Source: Rhizobium phaseoli (GTDB lineage Bacteria; Pseudomonadota; Alphaproteobacteria; Rhizobiales; Rhizobiaceae). Taken from it: 64,000 bases of DNA. Below, one piece after another: positions 25,731-35,160 of the stretch. Every line of letters starts with the position of its first letter. Positions within the stretch are counted from its first letter, which is position 1. The position numbers and the translations under genes were made by a program. The DNA is taken from NCBI RefSeq assembly GCF_003985125.1, contig NZ_ML133565.1:310001-374000 (forward strand), read 5' to 3'. The notes under the pieces are model-generated. The model had not been told where the DNA came from. It saw only the letters and a program-made list of their open reading frames with translations, and searched no databases.

Positions 25731-27385
25731 CCGCCTCCGACGGCGCGGATCAGCTTCGGATCCTGCTTGAGGCCGTCGAGCCAGGCCGGGTCGAGCTTGG
25801 GGACGGAGGAGAACAGTAGCTGTGAGTAGGGGTGGCTCGCGCTGCTACTCATGGCCGAGGGAGGGAGCTGCTCGATCTTTTCGCCCGCATACATCACCGC
25901 GACTTCGTCGCAGATCGCCTCGACCACGGAGAGGTCGTGGCTGATAAAAATGTAGGAGAGGGAAAGCTCCCGCTGCAGTTCCTTGAGAAGGTCGATGACG
26001 GCTGCGGCAACTACGGTATCAAGTGCCGACGTAACCTCGTCACACAGGATCAGTTTTGGCTCGGCAGCGAGCGCGCGAGCGAAGTTGACGCGCTGCTTCT
26101 GACCCCCGGACAGTTCTGACGGGCGCCGGTGCTTCAAGGCCCGGGGCAGGCGAACCATATCCAGGAGTTCGTCGATCCGCTTCTCACGCTTTTCACCTGT
26201 CATGCCGTGATAAAAGGCCAACGGTCGCCCGAGAATATCGCTGATCGATTTGGCGGGATTGAGTGCGGTGTCGGCGTATTGGAAAACGATCTGCAGCTCT
26301 CGCAACTGTTCTCGCGTACGGGCGCCGGCGGCTGGCGCCAGCGTCTGTCCATTGAAGGTGATCTTGCCCGCGGTCGCAGGAATGATGCCGGCAATCGTTC
26401 GAGCCAGGGTGGATTTGCCGCAGCCGGACTCACCGATAATTCCCAGATTGCAACCGCTCTCAACCTCGACGCTGACGGATTTCAGGGCTTTGACGAGGGG
26501 TGTGCCATCGGCCTGGATGGGTCCATAGCCTGCGATAAGGTCCTGCACCTGAAGAATCGCTTTGCTCTGCTGCTTGTCAGGGGATTTGGCCCGCGCTTCC
26601 GGCTTGAAAGCGCCTAACAACTCCTTGGTATAGGGATGCTGCGGTCTGCTGAGGATTTGCTCGGTGCTTCCGATCTCCTGGACTTCGCCTCCTTTGAGGA
26701 CAACGATGCGATCGGCAATTTGGGCCACTACGGCAAGATCGTGCGAGACGTACACGCCGCCGATGCGACCCTTGTGCATTACGGATTTAAAGGCGCGCAG
26801 CACTTCGATCTGTGTGGTCACATCAAGCGCCGTCGTGGGCTCGTCGAAGATGACAAGTTTTGGATCACCGATCAGGGCCATCGCGGCCGAGAGGCGCTGC
26901 AACTGACCGCCGGAAACCTGATGTGGATAACGGGAACCGATCGTTTCCGGATCGGGAAGCGAGAGCGCCTTGAATAGGCTTACCGCGCGGGTGCGGGCCT
27001 CTTCGGCGGGCATCAGGTCATGGATGCGAGCGATCTCGATGACCTGTTCCATGATCGTCTGTGACGGGTTGAAGGCCGCGGCGGCACTTTGTGGTACATA
27101 TGAGACGACGGTTCCTCGGATATTGGCCCGTTTTCGCTCCGGAAGGCTTGCCATGTCCTGACCGGCGAGCACGACGGAGCCGCCGCTGATCCGACAGCCG
27201 GCGCGGGCATGGCCCATCAGGGTTAGAGCGATGGTCGTCTTGCCTGACCCACTTTCACCGATCAGAGCGACGATCTCCCCTTCAGCGACTTCGAAACTGA
27301 CGCCACGGATGATTTCGACGATGCGGCCGGAGTCGGTCTTGGCTTCGACCTTGAGGTCACGGATTTCGACGAGGTTGGCCATCAT
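25727..27385 (-). CDS. Peptide/opine-type ABC importer, double ATPase subunit (DppD-DppF fusion)
   Basis: A 552-residue protein with two complete ABC cassettes that energises the importer. First cassette: Walker A GESGSGKTT near 43-51, signature VSGGQLQRLS, Walker B LVIFDEPTTAL. Second cassette: Walker A GESGCGKST near 340, signature LSGGQKQRVN, Walker B LILCDEVTSAL. The second has DEV in place of the usual DEP. Separate DppD and DppF are each about 320-330 aa, so this is the fused form known in many rhizobial transporters. ATG 27385 overlaps the permease stop by four bases (ATGA); the longer reading to 27946 is an artefact. Confidence 0.93.
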   Translation of the reverse strand: MMANLVEIRDLKVEAKTDSGRIVEIIRGVSFEVAEGEIVALIGESGSGKTTIALTLMGHARAGCRISGGSVVLAGQDMASLPERKRANIRGTVVSYVPQSAAAAFNPSQTIMEQVIEIARIHDLMPAEEARTRAVSLFKALSLPDPETIGSRYPHQVSGGQLQRLSAAMALIGDPKLVIFDEPTTALDVTTQIEVLRAFKSVMHKGRIGGVYVSHDLAVVAQIADRIVVLKGGEVQEIGSTEQILSRPQHPYTKELLGAFKPEARAKSPDKQQSKAILQVQDLIAGYGPIQADGTPLVKALKSVSVEVESGCNLGIIGESGCGKSTLARTIAGIIPATAGKITFNGQTLAPAAGARTREQLRELQIVFQYADTALNPAKSISDILGRPLAFYHGMTGEKREKRIDELLDMVRLPRALKHRRPSELSGGQKQRVNFARALAAEPKLILCDEVTSALDTVVAAAVIDLLKELQRELSLSYIFISHDLSVVEAICDEVAVMYAGEKIEQLPPSAMSSSASHPYSQLLFSSVPKLDPAWLDGLKQDPKLIRAVGGG

Positions 27386-28236
27386 TCGCTCCGATCGCGT
27401 ATTTTTTGAGGAAGGTTGTCGATCAGCAGATTGACGCTGATCGTCAGCGTGGCGATAGCGATCGAGGGGAAAATCACCGCGGGTGCGCCGAGCGGGAGGC
27501 CGCCGATATTCTCGCGCACCAGGGCTCCCCAATCCGCGTAGGGCGGCTGCACGCCAAGCCCGAGGAACGAAAGACCCGACAGGAGCAGCACGATGAAGAC
27601 GAAGCGCAGGCCCAGGTCGGCAAGAACCGGCCCGACAATATTGGGCAGGATTTCGGACGCAACCAAGTAAGCTATACCTTCGCCGCGAGCGCGGGCCACG
27701 GTGATGAAGTCCATCGTATTGATGTTGACTGCGAGAGCCCGGGCGAAGCGATAGGAGCCGGGCGTGTAGATCACCGCAAGTGTCAGCACCAGAACGGGAA
27801 TGGACGATCCGACCGCCGCCACGACCACGAGGCCGAAAAGCTTGCTTGGAATGGAATTCATGGCATCGAGAAAGCGACTGAGAAAGGTGTCGACCCAGCC
27901 CCCAGATACCGCCGCGATCATGCCGAGCACGACGCCCGAGAAGCACGCGATGCTAACCGCGACTAACGAAATGCCGACCGTATAGCGCGCGCCCATCAGG
28001 ATGCGCGAAAGCATGTCACGTCCCAGATAGTCTGAACCAAGCCAGAACTGCTGGCTCATGGGGCCGAAATAGTCAAAATCGAGTATCTCACCCACCGGAT
28101 GGGGGATGATCCAGGGAGCAATGACGGCGATGATTGCCCAGAAAGCAATGACGGCGAAGCCGACCACACCGACCAGGTTGATGCGATAGGCGAATTTCCG
28201 ACGCTTTGGCGCATGTGTTTCGATCGTGGTCATCAT
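27382..28236 (-). CDS. ABC importer permease, DppC type
   Basis: A 284-residue inner-membrane protein. An N-terminal transmembrane helix (LVGVVGFAVIAFWAIIAVIA) precedes the periplasmic HPVGEILDFDYFGPMSQ loop and the WLGSDYLGRDMLSRIL motif typical of DppC/OppC. Five further hydrophobic segments and the EAA-like cytoplasmic loop (ARARGEGIAYLVASEILPN) follow. ATG 28236 overlaps the preceding permease stop by four bases, and its own stop overlaps the ATPase start the same way, so the three are translationally coupled. Confidence 0.93.
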   Translation of the reverse strand: MMTTIETHAPKRRKFAYRINLVGVVGFAVIAFWAIIAVIAPWIIPHPVGEILDFDYFGPMSQQFWLGSDYLGRDMLSRILMGARYTVGISLVAVSIACFSGVVLGMIAAVSGGWVDTFLSRFLDAMNSIPSKLFGLVVVAAVGSSIPVLVLTLAVIYTPGSYRFARALAVNINTMDFITVARARGEGIAYLVASEILPNIVGPVLADLGLRFVFIVLLLSGLSFLGLGVQPPYADWGALVRENIGGLPLGAPAVIFPSIAIATLTISVNLLIDNLPQKIRDRSE

Positions 28237-29183
28237 CGTAGCCTCGGGTTGGCAAGAATAGCGATGATATCGGCCGTCGTGATCAGGATCAGATAGCCGA
28301 CGCAGAATATCATCGCGCAGGATTGGATGAGCGGGAGATCGCGGGTGGCGACGGCGTCGACCATCAGCTTGGCGATGCCGGGATAGTTGAAGATCGTTTC
28401 GACGATGATTACTCCGCCCAGAAGGTATGAAAGCGAGAGGGCAATTGCGTTGACGATCGGACCGAGGGCGTTTGGCAGCGCATGTTTCAACACGATGCGG
28501 CTTCGTGAGGCACCCTTCAATAGTGCCATTTCGGCATAGGGTGTATTCAGTGTTTCCACCACCGCAGCCCGCGTCATGCGGATCATCTGCGCGGACACCC
28601 CGAAGGTGAGGGTGATCACAGGCATCGCGTAGACGCGCACTATGTCGGTGATAGTGTGGACTTCGTTGGTGAGTGAAATCGCGGGCAGCCATTGCAAATA
28701 GACTGCAAAGAACATGACAGCCAATGTCGCTATCATGAATTCCGGTACCGATATGACGCCGATCGTAAATACGGTGACCGCTCGATCATAAAGCGAGCCC
28801 CTTACCATGGCGGCGGTGATGCCGAGCGTCAATGCAATCGGTACTGCGAACAAGGCCGTGACGCCCGCAAGCTTCATCGAGTTCGCGAACCGGCCGCCGA
28901 TCAGGTCGGCGACCGGCATGTTGTTGGCGTAGGACGTGCCCAGGTCACCCGATAGCAGTCCGCCCATCCAATAGATAAAACGCAGAAACGCCGGGTCGTC
29001 GAGATGCATGGCCGCGCGCAATCCGGCGACGGCCTCCGGCGTTGCAGCCTGGCCGAGAAGGATCGAAGCAGTATCCCCCGGCAGGAGCGTCGTCGCTGTA
29101 AAGACCGCGAACGAGACGATGACCAAGGTGATCACGGCGATGAGCAATCTGCTCAGCACCAGGGATAGGACCTCTTTGTTCAC
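28233..29183 (-). CDS. ABC importer permease, DppB type
   Basis: A 316-residue inner-membrane permease beginning at GTG 29183, with GGAAGGAAG ahead; the longer reading from 29228 has no better site. It has an N-terminal membrane helix (LLIAVITLVIVSFAVF) and the LPGD motif after it, then five more segments. The EAA loop reads EMALLKGASRSRIVLKHALPNA. It pairs with the DppC-type subunit encoded next. Confidence 0.92.
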   Translation of the reverse strand: MNKEVLSLVLSRLLIAVITLVIVSFAVFTATTLLPGDTASILLGQAATPEAVAGLRAAMHLDDPAFLRFIYWMGGLLSGDLGTSYANNMPVADLIGGRFANSMKLAGVTALFAVPIALTLGITAAMVRGSLYDRAVTVFTIGVISVPEFMIATLAVMFFAVYLQWLPAISLTNEVHTITDIVRVYAMPVITLTFGVSAQMIRMTRAAVVETLNTPYAEMALLKGASRSRIVLKHALPNALGPIVNAIALSLSYLLGGVIIVETIFNYPGIAKLMVDAVATRDLPLIQSCAMIFCVGYLILITTADIIAILANPRLR

Positions 29184-29264
29184 ACTCGCTTCCTTCCAGT
29201 TATCGGGACCAAAGTGCAGAGGGGCCACAGCAATGTGGCGGCAGCCCCGAGACTACTTTGGCGA

Positions 29265-30878
29265 TCACGATTCAAACCAAACATGCTCGGCCATGCGATA
29301 ACCCATCATACCTCCGAGTGGGTTCGTTTCCATGCCCTTGAGCTTGTCCGTGATGGCGTCGATCCCGGTCAGGTAGGCCGGAATGATGGTGCCGGCCTCA
29401 TCTGCAATCATCACCTGCATCTCATTGTAAATCGCTTTACGCTTCTCCTGATCGAGCGAGCCGCGCGCCTCGATCAGCATCTTGTCGAATTTATCCGATT
29501 TGTAATGGCTCTCATTCCAGGGTGCGCCGGACGCATATAGCAACGAGAACAGGATGTCGGGCGTCGGCCTATAATTGATATTGCCGAAATGGATCGGGGC
29601 CTTGAGCCAATACTTGTCCCAATAGCCGTCGGAGGGCACGCGCTGGACGTCGAGCTTCATGCCGATTTCGGCGCCGGCGGCCTGAATGATCATCGCCATG
29701 TCGATTGCGGAGTTCGCGGCCTCGGACGCGATCACCGGGATCGACTGACCGAGAACGCCCGCCTTGTTGAAATAGAACTTTGCCTTTTCAGGGTCGTACG
29801 GCTTAGGCTTGAGGTCGTCGTTGCGATAGGGGTTGCCCGGGAAAATCGGCTGGTCGTTGCCGATTTCACCGCGCCCGCGCAGGGCTGCCCTCAGGATCTG
29901 CTCACGATTAACCAAGTGCTTCATGCCCGCGACGAAATCGCTGTTTTGACCAGGGGGCGTATCGAGGCGCATGTTGAGGTTGGTGTAGCTGTTGGCGCTC
30001 GATTTCGACAGAACGAAGCCGGGCCTGCCTTCGACGAGCCGTTCCGAGCGGGGATTGATAGCGGCCGCGACATGGATGTCTCCCGACAGCAAGGCATTCA
30101 CGCGCGAGCTGTCGTCGCTGATCGCGAAGAACTCAAATGAGTCGACAAATGGTCCTTTCGACTTCCAGTAATGGTCGTTCCGCCGCATAAGCGAGCGCAC
30201 ACCGGGTTCGAAGTTTTCGAGAACGAAAGGCCCTGTGCCGTTCCCCTTCGAGAAGTCGGCGGTCCCTTCCGCGACGATCATGAAGTGCTGTAGTGCCAGG
30301 ATGGTCGGCAGGTCGGCGTTGGCGTCTGCGAGTGTTATTTCGAGAGTGAGATCGTCGAGCGCCTTGAACCCCGTCATTTGCTTTGCGATGGCATTGACCT
30401 TGGAGCCGACGTTGGGATCCAGGTGGCGCTTGAGCGAGTAGATCACATCTGCGGACGTAAGTTGTTTGCCGTCGTGAAAGGTGACGCCCTTGCGCAGCTT
30501 CACAGTCCACACCTTGCCATCGGTGCTCTCGATGCTTTCCGCCAGCTCCATCTCGACCGCGCCGGACCTGTCGAGGTTGGAAAGGCGGCTATAGACTGCG
30601 GAACACCGTGAATAATCCGTTGAATTCGATGCTTTGGCCGGGTCGAGCGTGTCTGCGGTCGAAGACGTGAAGCCTGCCGCCTTGAGATGTCCTCCGGTGA
30701 TCGGAGACGCGGCGATCGCTTTAGTGGCGCGACCAACGATGACGCCGCCAGCGGACATGGCGACGCCCCCAGCGAGAAGCATCTGCAGCAGTTCACGGCG
30801 GGTGGCGCCGCGTCTGATGGCGCATTCGACCACTGCGTCGTCGGCGCGGGTCCAGTTCGTAGTCCTTAAGTCGGTCAT
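29265..30878 (-). CDS. ABC importer substrate-binding protein (SBP family 5) with twin-arginine signal
   Basis: A 537-residue extracytoplasmic binding protein. The N terminus carries RRGATRRELLQML followed by a hydrophobic stretch and a likely AIAA cleavage region near residue 55, which fits a Tat rather than Sec signal. Family 5 features follow (WTVKLRKGVTFHDGKQLTSADVIYSLKR; GTGPFVLENFEPG). The family binds peptides, opines, glutathione and similar compounds, so the substrate cannot be read directly. It is the first gene of the transporter operon, 81 bases upstream of the permease. Placement next to the oxidase cluster suggests that it brings in the oxidase's substrate; this is inference. 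Confidence 0.9.
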   Translation of the reverse strand: MTDLRTTNWTRADDAVVECAIRRGATRRELLQMLLAGGVAMSAGGVIVGRATKAIAASPITGGHLKAAGFTSSTADTLDPAKASNSTDYSRCSAVYSRLSNLDRSGAVEMELAESIESTDGKVWTVKLRKGVTFHDGKQLTSADVIYSLKRHLDPNVGSKVNAIAKQMTGFKALDDLTLEITLADANADLPTILALQHFMIVAEGTADFSKGNGTGPFVLENFEPGVRSLMRRNDHYWKSKGPFVDSFEFFAISDDSSRVNALLSGDIHVAAAINPRSERLVEGRPGFVLSKSSANSYTNLNMRLDTPPGQNSDFVAGMKHLVNREQILRAALRGRGEIGNDQPIFPGNPYRNDDLKPKPYDPEKAKFYFNKAGVLGQSIPVIASEAANSAIDMAMIIQAAGAEIGMKLDVQRVPSDGYWDKYWLKAPIHFGNINYRPTPDILFSLLYASGAPWNESHYKSDKFDKMLIEARGSLDQEKRKAIYNEMQVMIADEAGTIIPAYLTGIDAITDKLKGMETNPLGGMMGYRMAEHVWFES

Positions 30879-30931
30879 GGCATTCCCCTTTTCTTTCTGT
30901 GACGGCCGCCTGCCGGCGAGCCGATCCGGTT

Positions 30932-31378
30932 TTAAAAGTCAGGCGCGCGAAGTGGCCACGGCCTCCGCGGGGCGGCCATCGACGTGAAATGATCGGGTGC
31001 GGTGAACTCCGCCGGCTCGATCGTGCCGTCGCAGCCCTTGTGGGCATGCCGCCGCTCCCGCAGCGGCCCGCCGGCGGGCAGGCCAAGCTCCGTCCCGCTC
31101 GCGAGATAGGCGCGCACGAGATCGTCGGGAAAGAGGTCATCATCGTCTGAATAGCGGTGGGCCTCGCGATAGAGGCTGAGCGTCGCCCGCTCGCCATGGA
31201 TCTCGTGTCCCGTTTCGGCTGAAGCGATGAGCAAGCCGACCTCGTCGAAGCCCATGTAGCTGATTTCCGGAAGACTTTTGCTCACGCGAATTCCCCAGTG
31301 TTCGGCTCCGATGGAGCGCGGCTTCTCAAAGAAGAATATTCCGTTCCCGGCAGGATCGTTGTCCCGCTCTTGTATCAA
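30932..31378 (-). pseudogene. Uncharacterised coding-like ORF, possibly a truncated gene
   Basis: The frame uses typical GC-rich codons over about 100 residues (ERATLSLYREAHRYSDDDD, FPDDLVRAYLASGTEL, KGCDGTIEPAEF) and ends at TAA, so it looks genuinely coding. It has no convincing start: the first codon would be TTG at 31378 without a ribosome site, with GTG or an internal ATG (MGFDEVGLL) as alternatives. The family is not recognised. It lies upstream of the transporter genes and may be the remaining C-terminal part of a longer gene. Confidence 0.35.
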
Positions 31379-31502
31379 GGCCGGATTTGTTGTGATCCGT
31401 GCCTTTCGTCTGTTTCAGTTTGTCACTTGCGCTGCGCCGGATTCTCCGAAAAGGCGCCCTGGCGCGGCACAAAACACCGAATCTAACCGTTTCGCGCTAT
31501 TC

Positions 31503-32879
31503 TCAGACCCGCAGCGCCCCGCGCACATCCGGGTCCTCAAGCGTCTCGTCCAGCGTCAAACGCGTGCGCTCGACGATCGCATCGATTTCCGTTTCGGTGC
31601 AGCACAGCGGCGGCGCATAACCGAGCACGCCGTTGCCGAAGGCGCGGATGACGAGGCCGTTTTCCCAGGCGCGATCGAAGATCCGGCGGGCGGGTTCGGC
31701 GGATGCCGGCAGCGGCGTCTTGTTGATTTTGTCGGCCACGAGCTCGACGGCGGCGAGCATTCCGCGGCCGCGGACGTCACCGACGAGCGGGTGATCTCTC
31801 AGCGATTCCAACCCCTGCATCAGCCGCGTCCCGGCCTTGACGCCATTGTCGAGCAGGCCGTTTTCATAAAGCGTCAGGACTTCAAGGCCGACGGCGGCGC
31901 TGACGGGATGGGCCGAATAGGTGTAGCCGTGTCCGATAGCGGCGGCGCCGGCACCCTCGGCAATCGTCTCATAGACGTGGTCGGCCATGAAGACGGCGCC
32001 CATCGGGACGTAGCCGGAGGTGAGACCCTTGGCGGTCGTCATGAAATCCGGCACGACTCCCTCTTCGCTGCAGGCAAAAAGCGGCCCTGTGCGGCCAAAG
32101 CCGGTGATCACCTCATCGGCCACGAAGAGGATGTCGTGCTCGCGGCAAAATTCGCGCATCGCCTTCACCCAGCCTTTCGGCGGTACGAGCACGCCGCCCG
32201 AACCCTGGATCGGTTCGACGTAGAAGGCGGCGACGCGCTCCGGCCCGATCGCCTCGACCTTGCTTCTCAGCGCTGCCAGCGAGGCCTCGATAATCGCCTG
32301 CGGATCCTCGCCGACCGGGTTGCGGTAGGCGTAATGAGACGGAATTTTATGCTGCCAGTCGAAGGGAAGGCCGAAGCCGGCATGGAAGGCGGGCAAAGCG
32401 GTCAGGCCCGCACCGGCCGTCGAGGAGCCGTGATAGCCCTGTTCGACCGAAATGAACTGATCGCGCTCGGGCCGTCCCCGAGCATTCCAGTAGTAGCGGA
32501 TGAACCGGATCGTGCTGTCCACCGCGTCGGAGCCGCCGAGGGTGAAATAAACATGGTTGAGATCACCAGGCGCCCGATCGGCGAGTTCTGAGGCAAGCCG
32601 GATCGCCGGCTCGGAGCCGAGGCCGAAATAGGCCGTTGCATAGGGAAGCTCCCGCATCTGCCGGGCTGCTGCCTCGACGATGCTTTCGTGGCCGTAACCG
32701 GCATTGACGCACCAGAGGCCGGCGAAGCCGTCGATCAGTTGTTTGCCGGAGGCGTCGGTGACCGTTGCGCCCTTGGCCGAGGCCAGTACGCGCACGCCGT
32801 GCTTCTCGTGACTGCGGTAGGAGGCCACAGGATGGATGAGATGGGCGCGGTCGAGTTCGATGAGCGAGTTGGCGTACAT
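31503..32879 (-). CDS. Class III (omega) aminotransferase
   Basis: PLP-dependent transaminase of 458 residues, acting on an amine or omega-amino acid with pyruvate or 2-oxoglutarate. Class III motifs are in order: GFAGLWCVNAGYGH near 50-63, EQGYHGSS, FYVEPIQGSGGVLVPPKGW, ILFVADEVITGFGRTG and the PLP lysine in TTAKGLTSGYVPMGA near 285. It is closest in style to putrescine/beta-alanine-pyruvate aminotransferases. ATG 32879 follows GGAGA. It sits 11 bases after the GNAT gene, forming a two-gene unit. The substrate is not determined. Confidence 0.92.
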   Translation of the reverse strand: MYANSLIELDRAHLIHPVASYRSHEKHGVRVLASAKGATVTDASGKQLIDGFAGLWCVNAGYGHESIVEAAARQMRELPYATAYFGLGSEPAIRLASELADRAPGDLNHVYFTLGGSDAVDSTIRFIRYYWNARGRPERDQFISVEQGYHGSSTAGAGLTALPAFHAGFGLPFDWQHKIPSHYAYRNPVGEDPQAIIEASLAALRSKVEAIGPERVAAFYVEPIQGSGGVLVPPKGWVKAMREFCREHDILFVADEVITGFGRTGPLFACSEEGVVPDFMTTAKGLTSGYVPMGAVFMADHVYETIAEGAGAAAIGHGYTYSAHPVSAAVGLEVLTLYENGLLDNGVKAGTRLMQGLESLRDHPLVGDVRGRGMLAAVELVADKINKTPLPASAEPARRIFDRAWENGLVIRAFGNGVLGYAPPLCCTETEIDAIVERTRLTLDETLEDPDVRGALRV

Positions 32880-32890
32880 GGGGTCTCCGA

Positions 32891-33727
32891 TCAGCCCAGC
32901 GCCTGGCTGGCAAGGGCGAAGGTGGTGGCAGCAGGGGCGGCGGCGTGGCCGGCCGATGGATTTCGCATTGCGATGCCGCCGCCGACATGGGCGAAGCCCT
33001 GTTCGGCGAGCCAAGGGGAAAGTCCTGTTTCGGCGGTGGTATCCACCCTGAGGAAGTGTCCTGGGCGTCTCGCGATGTGATGTTCGATGAGTTTCCTGGC
33101 GTCCTCGATGTTCGTTGCAACCACGGGTCCGATCACTTCGCCACGCCCGAAGGCGCGCATGCACGCGAAGCCCGAGACGCCGCCGTCGCGGCGAATGACG
33201 GCGAACTCGCCGACCTTGGCGAGATAGGAGAGCAGGTTTTCGCGGTCGGCGCCGAAGGCAACGCGATCGAGCGTCATGATTTCAGGGAGGTCGTCAGCGG
33301 TGGCGGCCTCAGTGCCGGCAGGCGCAGGGATTTCTCGGGCAAGGCCCTGGTGCTGCAGCACGGTTCCGGTTTCATGGAAGCCAAGCTTTTGGTAGAGCGG
33401 CAGGCCCGCCGTCGTCGCGACCAGCCGTAGCGGCCGGTCTCCTGCGATCCGCAGCGCGGCGTCCATCAGCCTGCGGCCGAGGCCACGCCCACGTATGGTT
33501 TCGTCGACGATGACCATGTTGATCGTCGCGCAATCTTGCTTGTATGGCGTGACGAGCACAGTGCCGACGACCCTGTCGTCTTCGAGTGCGATCATCCCGT
33601 CGCTCAAGGCGAGCGCCATCTGCCAGTCTTCCGTCCGATGCGGCCATCCCGCCTGTTTGGAGAGCGCGACGGCGGCGGCCAGGTGGTCGAGGCTGAACGG
33701 GACGATTTCGATCTGGCTTGCTTGCAT
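32891..33727 (-). CDS. Two-domain GNAT-family N-acetyltransferase (copy 1)
   Basis: A 278-residue protein. The first half is a GNAT fold with the acetyl-CoA loop RGRGLGRRLMDAAL near 83-96; the second half is a GNAT-like partner domain (FGADRENLLSYL, FGRGEVIGPVVA, FLRVDT) as in YitH-type proteins. ATG 33727 is chosen over 33742 because AAGGA lies seven bases before it. It is paralogous to the protein at 49407-50309: they share PHRxEDWQ, FGADR and GRGxVIGPVVA and end in SQALG. It is co-directional with the aminotransferase, suggesting acetylation of an amine in the same pathway. Confidence 0.82.
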   Translation of the reverse strand: MQASQIEIVPFSLDHLAAAVALSKQAGWPHRTEDWQMALALSDGMIALEDDRVVGTVLVTPYKQDCATINMVIVDETIRGRGLGRRLMDAALRIAGDRPLRLVATTAGLPLYQKLGFHETGTVLQHQGLAREIPAPAGTEAATADDLPEIMTLDRVAFGADRENLLSYLAKVGEFAVIRRDGGVSGFACMRAFGRGEVIGPVVATNIEDARKLIEHHIARRPGHFLRVDTTAETGLSPWLAEQGFAHVGGGIAMRNPSAGHAAAPAATTFALASQALG

Positions 33728-33876
33728 GGGGGCGTCCTTCATGTCGTGCCCGCCAGTCTGCCGGAGCGCCGGCGGGCAGATCGTCTGAAGGCCGTGGTTC
33801 AGGCAGTATCTTATGGCTTTGCGATCACCGGCCGCCGCATCTTATGCTGGAGGACCGAGCCTTTCGCAAAACCTTG

Positions 33877-35157
33877 TCACCGCATCATCGCCAGCGCTGC
33901 GCCGAAGAAATCTTCGCCGCCGAAATTTCCTGATTTCAACGCCAGAAGCATGTCGCCCTGCCTATTGCCGACCGTGCGCAGCACCGGCACGCCGGGCGCA
34001 ATTTCGGGGCCGATCAGAAAAGCCGGGATGGCGAGCTTGTCGACTGCGGCTCCCGAGGTCTCGCCGCCTGCGACGACGAGGCGCCGCACGCCTCGATCCA
34101 CCAGCTCGGCGGCGATAATCGATGTGGCGGTCTCGATCACGTGGCCGGAGGCCTCGCGCCCATATTGCGATTGCAGCCGGGATACCGTTTCGGGCGCCGC
34201 GCTCGCGGCGACCACGACCGGGCCGGCAGAAATGCGGTCTCCCGCCCAGGAAATCGCCGAGGCGATCTCATCCGGACCGGCGGCCAGCAGACGCTCCGGA
34301 TCAAGCCGCAGCACGGGCATCGATTGCTCGGCGATGTCGAGTTGGCGCAGCGTCGCTTTCGAACAGCTGCCGGCAATGATCGCCGAAAGCCCGCCGACTG
34401 GGCGAATGACGTCTTCACCTGTCGCGCTGCCGGATATCCGGCCGGAGCGGACGAGCGCGCGGGCAAGGCCGAGGCCGAGGCCGGACGCACCGGTGGATAC
34501 CGGCGTTTCCAGCGCGATCTCGCCCAACGTTTCCAGATCCCGCTCGAAAATCGCGTCGGCGATAGCCATGGTCGCGCCCGTCGTTCGCAGGGCGTCGAAC
34601 TTCGCCTTGGCGGCGGCCGGCCCGGCAGCGATGGCTGCCAGGTCGATCAGTCCGACGGCGCCGCGCGATTGCCGGGCGAGAACCCGGACGAGATTGGCAT
34701 CGTGCATCGGGTTCAGCGGGTGGTCCTTGAGCGGGCTTTCGTTCAATGGCTGGCCGCCGACGAAGAGGTGGCCGAGGTAGACGGTGCGCCCGGTTTCCGG
34801 AAAGGCTGGCGTCACCAGCACGCCACCGCCGCCCGCAGCCTCGCTCAAAGCCTCGGTGACGGGGCCGATATTGCCGGCATCGGTGGAATCGAAGGTCGAA
34901 CAGATCTTGTAAAGCACATGGCCCGCACCCTGCTGGCGCAGCCAGCGCTCAGCTTCGGTCGCGGCGGTCACGGCCTCCGAAGCCGGAACGGAGCGAATTT
35001 TCAGGGAGACGACCACCGCATCGACCTCCGGCAGCGCGAGCGACGGATCGGGAATGCCGACCGTCTGCACTGTCCGCAGACCGTTCTTCGTCAGCGTGTT
35101 GGCGAGATCGGACGCGCCGGTGTAGTCGTCTGCTATTGATCCAAGTGAAATGGCCAT
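33877..35157 (-). CDS. otnK: 3-oxo-tetronate 4-kinase
   Basis: Four-carbon acid sugar kinase (former DUF1537) of 426 residues that phosphorylates 3-oxo-tetronate at O4. The N-terminal SIADDYTGASDLA near 7-19 is the substrate-binding signature, and the C-terminal nucleotide-binding domain has VVAGGETSGAAVDKL. Size is normal. It is the last gene of the minus-strand unit ltnD-otnI-otnK, three bases after otnI. With OtnI and OtnC it completes the L-threonate/erythronate route to dihydroxyacetone phosphate. Confidence 0.9.
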   Translation of the reverse strand: MAISLGSIADDYTGASDLANTLTKNGLRTVQTVGIPDPSLALPEVDAVVVSLKIRSVPASEAVTAATEAERWLRQQGAGHVLYKICSTFDSTDAGNIGPVTEALSEAAGGGGVLVTPAFPETGRTVYLGHLFVGGQPLNESPLKDHPLNPMHDANLVRVLARQSRGAVGLIDLAAIAAGPAAAKAKFDALRTTGATMAIADAIFERDLETLGEIALETPVSTGASGLGLGLARALVRSGRISGSATGEDVIRPVGGLSAIIAGSCSKATLRQLDIAEQSMPVLRLDPERLLAAGPDEIASAISWAGDRISAGPVVVAASAAPETVSRLQSQYGREASGHVIETATSIIAAELVDRGVRRLVVAGGETSGAAVDKLAIPAFLIGPEIAPGVPVLRTVGNRQGDMLLALKSGNFGGEDFFGAALAMMR

Positions 35158-35160
35158 CGT

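Noticed and set aside
27386..27946. N-terminal extension of the ABC ATPase
   Set aside because: It overlaps the permease gene and has low-complexity Arg-rich sequence; the ATGA overlap fixes the start at 27385.
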